Of a stretch of 5,606 nt of DNA, positions 1-5,235 are shown piece by piece. Position numbers and translations under genes: made by a program. The notes under the pieces are model-generated. The model was not told the origin of the DNA. It saw nothing but the letters and a program-made list of their open reading frames with translations, and did not search any database. Source of the DNA: JBBRHF01 sp038223055 (GTDB taxonomy: Bacteria; Actinomycetota; Actinomycetes; JACCUZ01); contig JBBRHF010000230.1 in NCBI GenBank assembly GCA_038223055.1, positions 1-5,606 of the forward strand. The letters are read 5' to 3'. Every line of letters begins with the position of its first letter. Position 1 is the first letter of the stretch.

Positions 1-42
1 CGTCGTCCCCATCCCGTCGTCCCCATCCCGTCGTCCCTATCC
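1..42. repeat. Three tandem copies of a 14-bp repeat
   Basis: The unit CGTCGTCCCCATCC occurs at 1-14 and 15-28 identically and at 29-42 with one C-to-T change at 38. The array begins at the window edge, so more copies may lie to the left. It ends four bases before the ribosome binding site of the SDR gene, so it occupies the leader or spacer upstream of that gene. No function can be read from it; it resembles a minisatellite that could vary in copy number. Confidence 0.85.
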
Positions 43-54
43 ATCAGGAGACCA

Positions 55-822
55 GTGAGCAATCGTCTGCAGGACCGCGTGGCCGTCATTACCGGCGGGG
101 CGAGCGGCATCGGGCTGGCCAGCGCGCGGCGACTGGCCGCCGAGGGCGCGTGCGTCGTCGTGGTGGACCTGAACGAGTCGACCGGCGCGGCGGTCGCCGC
201 CGAGGTGGACGGGTTGTTCGTGCGCGCCGATGTCACCGACGAACGCGACGTCGCGGCCATCTATTCGGCCGCCCACTCGACGTACGGCCGGATCGACATC
301 GCCTTCAACAACGCCGGCATCTCCCCGCCGGAGGACGACTCGATTCTCACCACGGGTCTCGATGCCTGGCGACGGGTTCAGGAGGTCAACCTCACCTCGG
401 TCTACCTGTGCTGCAAGGCCGTCATCCCCTACCTGCAGCGCCAGGGCAAGGGGTCGATCATCAACACGGCGTCGTTCGTGGCGGTGATGGGCGCGGCGAC
501 CTCGCAGATCTCCTACACCGCGTCCAAGGGCGGCGTACTGTCGATGTCGCGCGAGTTGGGAGTGCAGTTCGCGCGCGACGGCATCCGGGTCAACGCGCTA
601 TGCCCGGGGCCCGTCAACACCCCCATGCTGGCGGAGCTGTTCGCGACCGACCCCGAGCGCGCGGCGCGGCGACTGGTGCACATCCCGATGGGCCGCTTCG
701 CCGAGCCGGAGGAGATCGCCGCCGCCGTGGCGTTCCTCGCCAGCGACGACTCGTCGTTCATCACCGCGTCGCAGTTCCTCGTCGACGGCGGCATCTCCGG
801 CGCCTACGTCACCCCGCAGTAG
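55..822 (+). CDS. SDR family NAD(P)-dependent oxidoreductase (Rv2857c-like)
   Basis: This is a complete classical short-chain dehydrogenase/reductase of 255 residues, the usual length. The Rossmann nucleotide-binding motif TGGASGIG lies at residues 13-20. Asp38 at the end of the second strand (VVVVDL) favours NAD over NADP. The NNAG motif is at 85-88, and the catalytic tetrad reads Asn112, Ser140, Tyr154 and Lys158 (YTASK). The PGPVNTP loop is at 184-190 and the C-terminal FLVDGG strand is present. The GTG start at 55 is preceded by AGGAG at 46-50, four bases away. The protein should be cytosolic and oxidise an alcohol or reduce a ketone; the substrate cannot be read. In M. tuberculosis a similar SDR (Rv2857c) follows aldC, a gamma-glutamyl-GABA hydrolase-like gene and glnA4, and a relative of that hydrolase lies at the right end of this window. 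A role in the same amine or GABA catabolism is therefore inferred. Automatic annotation would probably call it 3-oxoacyl-ACP reductase. Confidence 0.95.
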   Translation: MSNRLQDRVAVITGGASGIGLASARRLAAEGACVVVVDLNESTGAAVAAEVDGLFVRADVTDERDVAAIYSAAHSTYGRIDIAFNNAGISPPEDDSILTTGLDAWRRVQEVNLTSVYLCCKAVIPYLQRQGKGSIINTASFVAVMGAATSQISYTASKGGVLSMSRELGVQFARDGIRVNALCPGPVNTPMLAELFATDPERAARRLVHIPMGRFAEPEEIAAAVAFLASDDSSFITASQFLVDGGISGAYVTPQ

Positions 823-849
823 CCCCACGCCCCGCGCCGTCCCGCCCCC

Positions 850-932
850 GCGACGTCCCGGGCCGTCTGGCGCCGCAACGTCTCGGGCCGTCTTGCGCCG
901 CAACGTCTCGGGCCGTCTGGCGCCGCAACGTC
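850..932. repeat. 25-bp tandem repeats, three full copies plus a partial one
   Basis: Units lie at 850-874, 875-899 and 900-924, each running from GC(A/G)ACGTC through GGGCCGTCT to GCGCC. The first differs from the third at two positions and the second at one. A fourth copy starts at 925 with GCAACGTC and then passes directly into the left arm of the palindrome at 927-972. The array lies just downstream of the SDR stop codon at 820-822. Frame-shifted readings give only low-complexity Arg/Gly-rich peptides, so I regard it as non-coding. Confidence 0.85.
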
Positions 933-972
933 CGAACAAGCGTGCGTCATAGACCCCGCTTGTTCGGACGTT
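927..972. repeat. Palindromic repeat, copy 1 (16-bp stem, 14-nt loop); possible terminator
   Basis: The left arm AACGTCCGAACAAGCG (927-942) and right arm CGCTTGTTCGGACGTT (957-972) are perfect reverse complements around the 14-nt loop TGCGTCATAGACCC. A near-identical element with the same arms and a related loop lies at 2018-2063. In RNA this would be a very stable hairpin downstream of the SDR gene, so it could end transcription or protect the 3' end. It lacks a T-tract, so it is not a canonical intrinsic terminator. It looks like a REP or miniature palindromic element present in more than one copy. Confidence 0.8.
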
Positions 973-994
973 ACGGGGCGGGCAGGTCGCCGAC

Positions 995-1020
995 GGGGCG
1001 GGGCAGGGCGGGGCGCGGGG
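995..1020 (+). other. Potential G-quadruplex motif in the leader of the AbiEi/DUF559-like gene
   Basis: Five runs of three or four G (995-998, 1000-1003, 1006-1008, 1010-1013, 1017-1020) are separated by loops of one to three bases on the coding strand. This fits the standard G3+ N1-7 quadruplex pattern. It would lie in the mRNA leader, about 55 bases before the ATG at 1075, if transcription starts upstream of it. Such runs also arise by chance in DNA of this composition, so a regulatory role is only a possibility. Confidence 0.5.
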
Positions 1021-1074
1021 CGGCGCGGCGGCCTGTGGACGACGTCGTCTGTGGACGGCACAAGCTCGCACAGC

Positions 1075-2043
1075 ATGTACGTCGTGTCGACGGACCGAGA
1101 TCGAGACCTGCTCGAGCAGGCAGGCAGACAAGACGGCGTTGTCTCCCGGGCGCAGGCCACCCGGCTGGGCGTGCCTCGATGGCGCACCCGGTGGTACGTC
1201 GAGACCGAGCGATGGCAACGCGTCGGCCGGCAAGCGCTCGTGACCCACACCGGCCCGCTTACGCGACGTCAGCTCATGTGGTGCGCCCTGTTCAACACGG
1301 GACCGCATGCGGTGCTCGACGGCCTGTCCGCACTCGAGGCGGCAGGTCTGCGCGGCTACGAGCCGGCGGTTCCTCACGTCATCGCGCCCAAGGGGTCGCG
1401 GCCGTGGCGCAGGGGTGGCGTCTCCGTGCTTGAGTCCCGTCGGTTTCGCCGTGCCGACGTTCACCCGCTGGCATTGCCCCCCCGAATGACCGTGGAGGCA
1501 GCTGCGGTCCACGCCGCCCTGCGGGCGGTCACGCTTCGGCATGCGGCGGCGATCCTGGCGGCCGTCGTGCAACAACGGCTTGCCCCTGCTGGCGCTCTCC
1601 AGGGCGCCTTCCAGAGCGTGCGTCGCCATCGGTGGCGCAAGCCGCTCCTCGCTGTGCTCGCCGATGTCGTGGGAGGAGCCCATTCGATCCACGAGCTGGA
1701 CTTCGCCAGCCTGGCGCGCCGAGCGGGTTTGCCGGAGCCCGACCGGCAGGTGCCCCGCTTCGATAGCTCGGGGCGCCGGCGCTACCTCGACGTCGACTAC
1801 GACGCGTGGAGGGTCACGGTCGAGATCGACGGGATGCCCCATCTGGAGGTGCTCCAGGCGATCGATGACGCCGTCCGACAGAACGACATCGTCATCGGCG
1901 GCCGTCGGGTGCTGCGGATGCCCGGTCTGCTGCTGCGGACCGACCCTGCGATTGGTCTGGATCAGGTGCGCCGACTACTGATCGCCCAAGGCTGGCGACC
2001 GACCGCACGCCCATCGCAACGTCCGAACAAGCGTGCGGCATAG
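1075..2043 (+). CDS. AbiEi-antitoxin-like N-terminal domain plus DUF559/VSR-like C-terminal domain protein
   Basis: The product has 322 residues from the ATG at 1075. An in-frame GTG at 1051 would add eight; neither start has a clear ribosome binding site. Residues about 8-55 (DRDLLEQAGRQDGVVSRAQA onward) look like the winged-helix start of AbiEi-type antitoxin domains. They are followed by a conserved stretch with LDGLSALEAAGL near 81-92. The C-terminal third resembles DUF559/VSR-type PD-(D/E)XK nuclease folds: HELDF with Glu207, YLDVDYDAW with Asp239 and Asp241, then VTVEIDG with Glu250 and Asp252. Such proteins are common as single genes in actinomycete genomes and their function is not established. 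No AbiEii-type nucleotidyltransferase toxin is adjacent, so an active type IV toxin-antitoxin role is doubtful. The last residues (QRPNKRA) and the stop codon are encoded by the palindrome at 2018-2063, and a matching palindrome lies upstream at 927-972. The domain assignment is from memory of the family. Confidence 0.8.
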   Translation: MYVVSTDRDRDLLEQAGRQDGVVSRAQATRLGVPRWRTRWYVETERWQRVGRQALVTHTGPLTRRQLMWCALFNTGPHAVLDGLSALEAAGLRGYEPAVPHVIAPKGSRPWRRGGVSVLESRRFRRADVHPLALPPRMTVEAAAVHAALRAVTLRHAAAILAAVVQQRLAPAGALQGAFQSVRRHRWRKPLLAVLADVVGGAHSIHELDFASLARRAGLPEPDRQVPRFDSSGRRRYLDVDYDAWRVTVEIDGMPHLEVLQAIDDAVRQNDIVIGGRRVLRMPGLLLRTDPAIGLDQVRRLLIAQGWRPTARPSQRPNKRAA

Positions 2044-2063
2044 CCTCCGCTTGTTCGGACGTT
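2018..2063. repeat. Palindromic repeat, copy 2, overlapping the 3' end of the AbiEi/DUF559-like gene
   Basis: The arms at 2018-2033 and 2048-2063 are identical to those of copy 1 and perfectly complementary, extended by one more C-G pair at 2017/2064. The loop TGCGGCATAGCCTC matches that of copy 1 (TGCGTCATAGACCC) at ten of fourteen positions. The stop codon TAG of the upstream gene (2041-2043) lies in the loop. The gene converges on the MFS gene ending at 2212, so the hairpin could act as a bidirectional transcription barrier, although it lacks a T-tract. Its right arm is also the first unit of the direct-repeat array that follows. Confidence 0.85.
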
Positions 2064-2189
2064 GTGACCCGGACCGCGGCGCTTGTTCGGACGTTGCGAC
2101 CCGGACGGCGCGCTTGTTCGGACGTTGTGACCCGGACCGCGGCGCTTGTTCGGACGTTGCGGCCGCGGACGCCCACCTGTTCGGACGCC
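2048..2189. repeat. Direct array of palindrome right arms, alternating 32/31-bp period
   Basis: The arm CGCTTGTTCGGACGTT recurs exactly at 2048-2063, 2080-2095, 2111-2126 and 2143-2158. A decayed fifth copy (CACCTGTTCGGACGCC) lies at 2174-2189. The intervals are 16, 15, 16 and 15 bases; the first and third are identical (GTGACCCGGACCGCGG), and the second and fourth are related to them. The 32-bp units at 2048-2079 and 2111-2142 are thus perfect copies, giving a higher-order period of 63 bp. All copies have the same orientation, and only one left arm (2018-2033) is available to pair with them. The array fills nearly the whole 168-bp gap between two convergent stop codons. Confidence 0.85.
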
Positions 2190-2211
2190 CCGGCGGCGCG
2201 GTTCGCCCGCG

Positions 2212-3735
2212 TCAGGCGGCGGCGAGGGAGGACTCGGCGGGGAGGTCGTCCTTGCGTGCGTTGATCAGGACGATCGTGACCAACAGCCCTGCTGCGAGCA
2301 TGCCTGCGCCCCACACAAAGGACACGTGGTAGCCATGAACGTTCGCGAGCGGCTGAAGCTGCTTGAGGTCTGCCGGGTTGGTCAGGTTTTCGGCGAGGTA
2401 GCCGGTCACCGCCGAAGCGAAGAGCGTGTTGAGAAGCGCCGTGCCGAGCGACCCGCCGATCTGCTGGCAGGTGTTGAGCAGGGCGCTGGCGACTCCGGAG
2501 TCATGGTGTCCGACACCGAGCAACGCGGTGCTCGACGCGGGGATGAACACACCGGCGAGGCCAATGCTCATCAGCAGCTCAGCCGGCAGCACGTGCGACG
2601 CGTAGGCGGTCGTGGGCGTGATCCGGGTGAGCAGCAGCATGCCGACGACCGCCATCGCCAGGCCGATGACCATCAACGGCTTGGGGCCGACGCGTGGCAG
2701 CAGTTGCGCGACGATGCCGGCGGTCAGGATGATGCCGACGCTGAAGGGCAGGAAGGCGAAGCCGGACTTCAGCGGGCTGTAGCCGAGCTCCTGCTGGAAG
2801 TAGTAGCTGAGGAACAGGAACATCGCGAAAAGCCCCGCTCCCACCAGCAGGAACGTGAGGTAGGACCCGCCGCGGTTGCGGTCGAGGGCAATGCGCAGCG
2901 GGAGCAACGGGTTGGCCGTGCGCTGCTCCCAGATCACGAAGGCCACGAGCAGAACGACCGCGGCTGCGAGGAAGAAGATCGTCGACCCGGCTCCCCAGCC
3001 GAGGGTGCCAGCCTGCTTGCCGTTGACGAACGTGGGCTTGGCAGCCTCGGTGAAGCCGTAGACGAGGGATACAAGGCCGAGAGTGGCCAGCACCGCACCC
3101 ACGATGTCGTAGCGGGTGTCGCCGGGCGCCTTGCTCTCGTGCACGAGCGGCACGGCGGCCGCGGCTGTCAGCAAGGCGACGGGGACGTTCACGCCGAGGC
3201 ACCAGCGCCACGAGGCGTATTCGGTCAGCACTCCGCCCACAATCAGGCCGATCGCGGCGCCGCCGCCGGCGAGCGCGCCGAAGACGCCAAACGCCTGGGC
3301 GCGCTCCTTCGGTGCGGTGAAAGCCACCGTGATCAGCGACAGCGCGGCCGGGGCCAACAAGGCCGCGAAGGCACCCTGCAAGGCCCTGGCGGCGAACAGC
3401 AACTCCTGGTTGGCTGCGATGCCGCCGAGCGCCGAGGCCCCGGCGAACCCGAGCAGGCCGATGATGAACGTGCGCTTGCGGCCGGTGTAGTCGGCGATGC
3501 GGCCGCCGAGCAGGAGCAGGCCGCCGAACGCCAACGTATAGGCAGTGATGACCCATTGGCGGTTCGCGTCGGTGATGCCGAGGTCACGCTGCGCCGACGG
3601 CAGTGCGATGTTCACGATCGATGCATCGAGGACGATCATCAACTGAGCCACGGCGATGACGGCGAGGGCCAGCCAGCGCTTGGGGTCGGGCTCGGTGTCG
3701 ACGATCTCGACACCTGTTTGCTCGGGACTGGTCAC
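2212..3735 (-). CDS. DHA2 family (14-helix) MFS multidrug exporter
   Basis: This 507-residue integral membrane protein belongs to the EmrB/QacA-like DHA2 family of proton-driven drug exporters, and its length is typical. The first helix carries LDASIVNIALP at 36-46, the DHA2 signature. Motif A, GGRIADYTGRKR, spans 77-88. Motif B is seen as FAARALQGA with Arg117. The motif C region, GALAGGGAAIGLIVGG at 152-167, has Leu163 where many members have Pro. SWRWCLGVNVP follows at about 174-184. A polar loop near 230-250 and a long extracytoplasmic stretch before the last helix also fit the family. The GTG start is preceded by AGGAG with a five-base spacer. It overlaps the stop of the tetR-type gene as GTGA, so the two are co-transcribed and probably translationally coupled. 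The substrate is unknown; a lipophilic or cationic drug, dye or antibiotic is likely. The C-terminus is short and hydrophilic. The gene converges on the AbiEi/DUF559-like gene across the repeat array at 2048-2189. Confidence 0.95.
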   Translation of the reverse strand: MTSPEQTGVEIVDTEPDPKRWLALAVIAVAQLMIVLDASIVNIALPSAQRDLGITDANRQWVITAYTLAFGGLLLLGGRIADYTGRKRTFIIGLLGFAGASALGGIAANQELLFAARALQGAFAALLAPAALSLITVAFTAPKERAQAFGVFGALAGGGAAIGLIVGGVLTEYASWRWCLGVNVPVALLTAAAAVPLVHESKAPGDTRYDIVGAVLATLGLVSLVYGFTEAAKPTFVNGKQAGTLGWGAGSTIFFLAAAVVLLVAFVIWEQRTANPLLPLRIALDRNRGGSYLTFLLVGAGLFAMFLFLSYYFQQELGYSPLKSGFAFLPFSVGIILTAGIVAQLLPRVGPKPLMVIGLAMAVVGMLLLTRITPTTAYASHVLPAELLMSIGLAGVFIPASSTALLGVGHHDSGVASALLNTCQQIGGSLGTALLNTLFASAVTGYLAENLTNPADLKQLQPLANVHGYHVSFVWGAGMLAAGLLVTIVLINARKDDLPAESSLAAA

Positions 3736-4445
3736 GGGTTCTCCTGTCGGGTCTCTGCGCCACCGCTGCGGGCGAGCAGGGGGATGAGTACGTCGTCGGC
3801 GATATGGGTGAGGAACCCCTCGTCGACATCGAGGTCGAGGACGAGCATGCGGAAGAACATCAGCGCGGGTGCCACCTCGTGGAGGATTTCCCGGTCTGCG
3901 TCAAGCTCGAGCTCGCCACGATCGATGGCTCGCTCGACGATGGTCTGGCCGATGTGGCGCTTGCCCTCGATCACCGATGAGCGCATGCAGTCGGCGAGCT
4001 CGGGGGCGTTGCGCGTGGCCCGGAGCACGCCCGCCACCAGCGCCACGTCCTGGACCCCGATGCCCTCGGCGACGACCCGCAGGGTGGCGACGATGTCGCC
4101 ACGCAGGCTGCCGGTGTCTGGAGGGCTGACCTGGCTTGGGGCGCGGGACCGGATGGCGTCGAGGACCAGCTCGCGCTTTCCGGTCCATCGACGGTAGATC
4201 GTGGCCTTGCTGGCGCGCGCCCTGGCAGCGACGGCGTCCATGCTCATCCGGTCATAGCCCGTCTCGGCGAGAAGTTCGAGGGCTGCCGTGAGGATGGCGT
4301 TCTCCCGGGCGGCGCCACGTGAGCAGCCGAGCTCGGGGGACTCGTCGTCCGCGGGCGGGGGCGAGGCTTGATCGGACAGCGAGTTTTGATCGGCGTGCGA
4401 GTTCGGATCGGAGTGCCGGTGGCGAACTGAGATGGGGGGATCCAC
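3732..4445 (-). CDS. TetR/AcrR family transcriptional regulator of the adjacent exporter
   Basis: The product has 237 residues. A TetR-type helix-turn-helix lies at about 47-94 (ILTAALELLAETGYDRMSMD, then VAARARASKATIYRRW and GKRELV). A divergent ligand-binding domain follows, including a GDIVATLR helix and an ADREILHEVAPALMFFRMLV helix near the end. The first 40 or so residues are polar and Ser/Asp/Pro-rich, longer than in many TetR proteins and probably disordered. The GTG start has GAGG four bases upstream. Internal alternative starts cannot be excluded, but none precedes the HTH with a better ribosome binding site. It ends inside the GTG of the MFS gene (4-nt overlap), which strongly suggests that it represses that exporter and its own expression, with relief by an exported compound. 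A 28-bp inverted repeat just upstream (4473-4500) is the likely binding site. Confidence 0.93.
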   Translation of the reverse strand: MDPPISVRHRHSDPNSHADQNSLSDQASPPPADDESPELGCSRGAARENAILTAALELLAETGYDRMSMDAVAARARASKATIYRRWTGKRELVLDAIRSRAPSQVSPPDTGSLRGDIVATLRVVAEGIGVQDVALVAGVLRATRNAPELADCMRSSVIEGKRHIGQTIVERAIDRGELELDADREILHEVAPALMFFRMLVLDLDVDEGFLTHIADDVLIPLLARSGGAETRQENP

Positions 4446-4472
4446 GGGACCTCTAAGTGAACGGAACGGTTT

Positions 4473-4500
4473 CGTACAGGGCCAAAGTAGGCCCCGTACG
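4473..4500. promoter_or_regulatory. Candidate TetR operator (11-bp inverted repeat, 6-bp spacer)
   Basis: The arms CGTACAGGGCC (4473-4483) and GGCCCCGTACG (4490-4500) are complementary at ten of eleven positions around the spacer AAAGTA. Size and symmetry fit operators of TetR-family dimers. It lies 28 bases upstream of the regulator's GTG start. Its spacer, read on the minus strand as TACTTT, is the proposed -10 hexamer, so bound repressor would block RNA polymerase. A weaker quasi-palindrome, CGGAACGGTTTCG at 4462-4474, abuts it on the gene side and could be a second half-site. Confidence 0.7.
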
Positions 4501-4512
4501 TCGCGACCGCAA
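4484..4512 (-). promoter_or_regulatory. Candidate promoter of the tetR-MFS operon
   Basis: On the minus strand TTGCGG (4512-4507) is followed after 17 bases by TACTTT (4489-4484). These resemble a -35 beginning TTG and an actinobacterial -10 of the TAnnnT form. Transcription would begin near 4477, giving a leader of about 30 bases containing the GAGG ribosome binding site. The individual hexamer matches are modest. Support comes mainly from the 17-bp spacing and the exact nesting of the -10 inside the inverted repeat. Confidence 0.5.
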
Positions 4513-4606
4513 GCGCGTTCACCAGTTGTTCGTGCAAGGTGGGTGCGGCAACCGGTATTCCTCGGCGTGACGTGTTTCGGCGTACCGGCGCGTCCGCCAC
4601 CACCTC

Positions 4607-4706
4607 GGCGTCGTCACACCCGGTCTCGTCACACCCGGTCTCGTCACACCCGGCGTCGTCACACCCGGCGTCGTCAAACCCAGGCCTCGACGTACCCGGC
4701 CTCGGG
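4607..4706. repeat. 15-bp tandem repeats, five copies plus degenerate tail
   Basis: Units run GG(CG/TC)TCGTCACACCC at 4607-4621, 4622-4636, 4637-4651, 4652-4666 and 4667-4681. The second and third are identical, the first and fourth are identical, and the fifth has one change. A decayed unit (GGCCTCGACGTACCC) occupies 4683-4697, and a fragment runs to the stop codon of the zinc-ribbon gene at 4707-4709. The array lies between that gene and the promoter of the TetR gene. Because 15 is a multiple of three, it reads as a pentapeptide repeat in open frames (for example GVTTP on the minus strand), but no start or ribosome binding site supports translation. Confidence 0.85.
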
Positions 4707-5093
4707 TCAGTCCTGGTCGGCCACCCCGGCCGTTCCCGCGAGCAGCACCTCGAACCAGCCCGGGGCCGCGAGTGCCGCGTGCAGGTCGAGCAGGTCGTCC
4801 AGGTGCAGCGGGCGACCGGCCGGCGGGTCCTCCGGATGCATCTCGCGCAGCGCGTCGGGGTCGGGCAACTCGAGCACGGTGACCCCGCTGCAGCGCAGCA
4901 ACGACGCCTCGGCGGGTGTGACCTCGTGGATGGCGGCGGCGCCGCAGATCCCGCACCGGTGCAGCAGCTGGCCGACGGTGCCTGTCGTGGCAGTGGCCGC
5001 CGTTGTCGAGGCCAGCGTGAGCACGAACTCGTGGGCCGGGCGCTCGTCCTGCGCCTCGCAGATGTCGCAGGTGCTCGCGATCGTCGCGCTCAT
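4707..5093 (-). CDS. Small four-cysteine zinc-ribbon-like protein of unknown function
   Basis: The product has 128 residues from the ATG at 5093. That start has GAGGA at 5102-5106, eight bases upstream, and is preferred over an in-frame TTG at 5123 that lacks such a site. Two CxxC knuckles, CDIC (Cys9, Cys12) and CGIC (Cys47, Cys50), suggest one four-cysteine zinc site, with about 34 residues between the pairs. The segment between contains HEFVLTLAS and a Thr/Ala-rich stretch, consistent with strands of a zinc ribbon. The second half is acidic (ELPDPDALREMHPEDPPAG) and then helical (LHLDDLLDLHAALAAPGWFE). No membrane segment or signal peptide is seen. I do not recognise the family. It lies 142 bases downstream of the amidotransferase on the same strand and could be co-transcribed with it or independent. 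The clean ribosome binding site, open frame and paired cysteines support a real gene. Confidence 0.8.
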   Translation of the reverse strand: MSATIASTCDICEAQDERPAHEFVLTLASTTAATATTGTVGQLLHRCGICGAAAIHEVTPAEASLLRCSGVTVLELPDPDALREMHPEDPPAGRPLHLDDLLDLHAALAAPGWFEVLLAGTAGVADQD

Positions 5094-5235
5094 GGTTGCC
5101 GTCCTCACGTTTGGGTGACCCAAGCCTCTTCGTCACCGGTTGGAGTCGACCTGAGATCGGCTTGATACGCCGCGCGCGACCAAGTCGGCCCTGATCGTGA
5201 AGGGTGTGTGGCCCTATCGCTCGAATGTTTCGCGA
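5094..5235. other. Intergenic gap between the amidotransferase and the zinc-ribbon gene
   Basis: No gene is seen. CCTGATCG at 5190-5197 and CGATCAGG at 5233-5240 are perfect inverted 8-mers with a 35-base interval. The right copy overlaps the stop codon of the amidotransferase, so a weak terminator hairpin is possible. No convincing -35/-10 pair for the zinc-ribbon gene was found. Confidence 0.4.
5102..5106 (-). promoter_or_regulatory. Ribosome binding site deciding the zinc-ribbon gene start
   Basis: On the minus strand GAGGA lies eight bases before the ATG at 5093. It places translation initiation there, ten codons downstream of the longest possible TTG start at 5123. Confidence 0.7.

Noticed and set aside
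933..946. CGAACAAGCGTGCG resembles the Gram-positive LexA box CGAACRNRYGTTYC (12 of 14)
   Set aside because: The second half-site is broken (GTGCG rather than GTTYC) and the bases are better explained as part of the longer palindrome, which recurs at 2018-2063 without an SOS gene nearby.
150..1433. 427-codon open frame on the plus strand overlapping the SDR gene
   Set aside because: It is an Arg-rich shadow frame spanning the SDR gene, the repeats and the start of the next gene, with no recognisable domain.
598..1842. 414-codon open frame on the minus strand
   Set aside because: It is antisense to two well-supported genes and of low complexity.
1075..2043. Complete type IV toxin-antitoxin system
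   Set aside because: Only an AbiEi-like domain is present; no nucleotidyltransferase (AbiEii) gene adjoins it, and the C-terminus looks nuclease-like instead.
2048..2189. Short repeats with 15-16-base intervals could suggest a CRISPR array
   Set aside because: The intervals are nearly identical to one another, are too short for spacers, and no cas genes are present; this is a direct tandem array.
2146..4197. 683-codon open frame on the plus strand
   Set aside because: It is antisense to the MFS and TetR genes, its translation is Glu/Gln/Arg-rich low complexity without family motifs, and such frames are expected opposite high-GC genes.
4607..4681. Pentapeptide-repeat protein encoded by the 15-bp array
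   Set aside because: No start codon with a ribosome binding site and no flanking domain; open frames here follow from the absence of stops in the repeat unit.
5094..5123. Longer zinc-ribbon start at a TTG codon at 5123
   Set aside because: The ATG at 5093 has a well-spaced GAGGA; the extension would run through that ribosome binding site.
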